DNA from: Acidobacteriota bacterium
Lineage (GTDB): Bacteria > Acidobacteriota > Terriglobia > UBA7540
Assembly: GCA_021827245.1 (NCBI GenBank)
Contig: JAKAWN010000119.1
Location: 1 to 16,315 of the forward strand
DNA: 16,315 nucleotides
Direction of reading: 5' to 3'
Shown here: positions 14,969 through 16,315 of the stretch, piece after piece
Numbering within the stretch: the stretch's first letter is position 1
How the letters are laid out: each line of letters begins with the position of its first letter
The notes under the pieces: model-generated
Databases searched by the model: none
The model's input: only the letters and a program-made list of their open reading frames with translations
Told to the model about the DNA's origin: nothing
Program-made: the position numbers and the translations under genes

Positions 14969-16204
14969 ATGGCCAACCGCCGCCTGAAATTCACCAAGGG
15001 CGCTCTCACATCAATCCAGCCTTCTGCCAGGATTCAATATATTTACGATACCGAGGTGCGCGGCCTGCGCCTCGCGATTCATCCTTCTGGAAAACGGACA
15101 TTTGGACTGCTTCGAAAATTCCGTCGCCGGGTGATCACCTACCCCCTAGGCGAGTTCCCGCACGTTACCGTCTGGCAGGCGCGCCAAGAGGCCAGCCAGA
15201 AAATCGCGCAAATGGCCCGGGGTGAAAATCCACGTGACGAGCTTCAGGGGACCAAGAATCCACCCTTGGGGCAGTTCTTCGAGGAACGCTACCTAAAGGA
15301 GCATACGCGGCGCAACACTCCGCTCACCGAGCGGCAGCGGCACGAACTTCGGCTCACCTTTGACCGCTACCTTGCCCCTTGGCGAAACCGGCAATTCAGC
15401 GCAATTACCCGAGTTGACGTAGAGCGGCTTATCAAGCAGGTGGGCCAGCAGAGGATAGATACGATAAAGGTCAAGATTAAGGACAAGACCGTCGAGCGAA
15501 AGAGAAAGCACGGGGGCCACGTGGCCGCTAATCGGCTGCTGGCCTTGCTTTCGAGCATATTTACCGAGGCACATAACTGGGGAGTCCTCACGCAGGAGTC
15601 GCCCACACGAGGTATTAAGAAATTTGACGAGCAGCCACGCCGTCGCATGCTCGAACGTGGTAATGAATACTCGCAATTCTGGAAGGCGCTGGCCAATGAG
15701 CCTGACCGCGACCTGCGCGATTACCTGACCATCCGGCTCATGACCGGTGTACGCGAGAGGAACATCCTGTCCGCACGGTGGGCGGATATTGACATCGAAA
15801 GAGCAAGGTGGAAGATTGGGGAGACAAAGAATGGCGACCCGCTGCTTGTAACCCTCTCGCCCTTTGTGATGGAGAACGTGTTTTGCGCCCGACCGCGAAC
15901 CGCACCCTGGATATTTCCCGCTCGGTGGGGGAAGGGCCACCGGGTATCGGTGGCAAAGCCCTGGCGGGCGTTTCGGCGGAACGTGGGAATGCCGGACCTC
16001 CAGCTTCGTGATTTGCGGCGAACCTTTGCATCGCGGCTTGCCGCGCGCGGTATTCCCATGGACGTGATCGCGCAAACGCTCGGCCACAAGCCCGGCTCGA
16101 AGATTACTGCCAGCGTGTACGCCCTGGCTGATGAGGACACGAAGCGTCGGGCTGTGGACGGCACGGTTACAGCAATGCTGGCGGAGGCAAAGGAGATGGT
16201 ATGA
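14969..16204 (+). CDS. int: Tyrosine-type site-specific integrase, P4-like with DUF4102-type N-domain
   Basis: A 411-residue integrase. Residues 1-85 form the DUF4102-like N-terminal domain (YDTEVRGLRLAIHPSGKRTF, YPLGEFPHVTVWQARQEA). A core-binding SAM-like domain covers about 95-230 and the catalytic domain follows. Catalytic positions visible are Arg262 (TGVRERN), Arg350 (RDLRRTFAS), His373 (LGHK) and Tyr384 (SVYALADEDTKRR). The usual HxxR box reads RDLR: codon CGT at 16007-16009 gives Arg347 where His is standard. Such enzymes integrate islands and prophages at tRNA 3' ends, which fits the tRNA fragment 144 bp upstream. The ATG at 14969 follows AGGAGG closely. Length and ends look complete. 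Confidence 0.92.
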   Translation: MANRRLKFTKGALTSIQPSARIQYIYDTEVRGLRLAIHPSGKRTFGLLRKFRRRVITYPLGEFPHVTVWQARQEASQKIAQMARGENPRDELQGTKNPPLGQFFEERYLKEHTRRNTPLTERQRHELRLTFDRYLAPWRNRQFSAITRVDVERLIKQVGQQRIDTIKVKIKDKTVERKRKHGGHVAANRLLALLSSIFTEAHNWGVLTQESPTRGIKKFDEQPRRRMLERGNEYSQFWKALANEPDRDLRDYLTIRLMTGVRERNILSARWADIDIERARWKIGETKNGDPLLVTLSPFVMENVFCARPRTAPWIFPARWGKGHRVSVAKPWRAFRRNVGMPDLQLRDLRRTFASRLAARGIPMDVIAQTLGHKPGSKITASVYALADEDTKRRAVDGTVTAMLAEAKEMV

Positions 16205-16303
16205 ATGTTTGAGTTCGAAGGCGGTACGCTTCGAAGGTTGAAAACAGCCTTCGGAGTAGACGGGTCACAGGCTGGATTGATTGTTGAGGCGAAGACCTCG
16301 TAA
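16205..16303 (+). CDS. Small ORF abutting the integrase stop (32 aa)
   Basis: An ATG at 16205 directly follows the integrase TGA at 16202-16204 with no spacer. The ORF runs MFEFEGGTLRRLKTAFGVDG to a TAA at 16301-16303. AAGGAG follows at once, as if for another gene beyond the window edge. The tight spacing suggests a coupled transcript, perhaps of element maintenance genes such as an excisionase or regulator, but the peptide is too short to recognise. It could also be a chance frame. Confidence 0.35.
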   Translation: MFEFEGGTLRRLKTAFGVDGSQAGLIVEAKTS

Positions 16304-16315
16304 AGGAGATTGGTC

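Overview
The window looks like a chromosomal segment of an acidobacterium or a close relative. This is an inference from three things: an Oar-like TonB-dependent receptor with an N-terminal carboxypeptidase-regulatory-like domain and no SusD partner, large secreted hydrolase-like proteins, and a twin-arginine signal protein of a type common in that phylum. No rRNA or intact tRNA gene is present to confirm it.

Region 1 (about 1-10150, all minus strand) reads as one sugar- or glycan-use locus, transcribed from right to left. The order is TonB-dependent receptor (10076-6852), secreted (alpha/alpha)6-barrel hydrolase-like protein (6563-4119), membrane acyltransferase of the heparan-alpha-glucosaminide N-acetyltransferase/DUF5009 type (4043-2847), a second, related secreted hydrolase-like protein (2693-180), and the first 36 codons of a Tat-exported protein running off the left edge (109-1). 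A TTGACA promoter-like sequence precedes the receptor gene. The likely logic is outer-membrane uptake by the receptor, periplasmic processing by the two barrel proteins and the Tat protein, and acetyl transfer across the inner membrane by the DUF5009 protein. The substrate is not readable from the sequence.

Region 2 (10334-11342) is a complete-looking IS630-family element with imperfect 24-bp terminal inverted repeats and flanking TA dinucleotides. Its transposase is split between two frames at a run of eight A residues.

Region 3 (11343-14824) is a small module bounded by two directly repeated tRNA 3'-half fragments (11452-11498 and 14779-14824). Both have the layout of tRNA-Ala(GGC) with U70. 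A third, more diverged tRNA 3' end lies at 11692-11726. Between them are a metallo-beta-lactamase-fold hydrolase and TrmO, overlapping by 4 bp on the minus strand, and divergently an AmrS-like radical SAM enzyme on the plus strand.

Region 4 (14779-16315) is the left end of an integrative element: tRNA-fragment att-like site, a P4-type tyrosine integrase with a strong Shine-Dalgarno inside a potential hairpin, and a 32-codon ORF directly abutting the integrase stop. The repeated tRNA 3' ends suggest that several elements accumulated in tandem at one tRNA gene whose 5' half is outside this window. No CRISPR array was seen.
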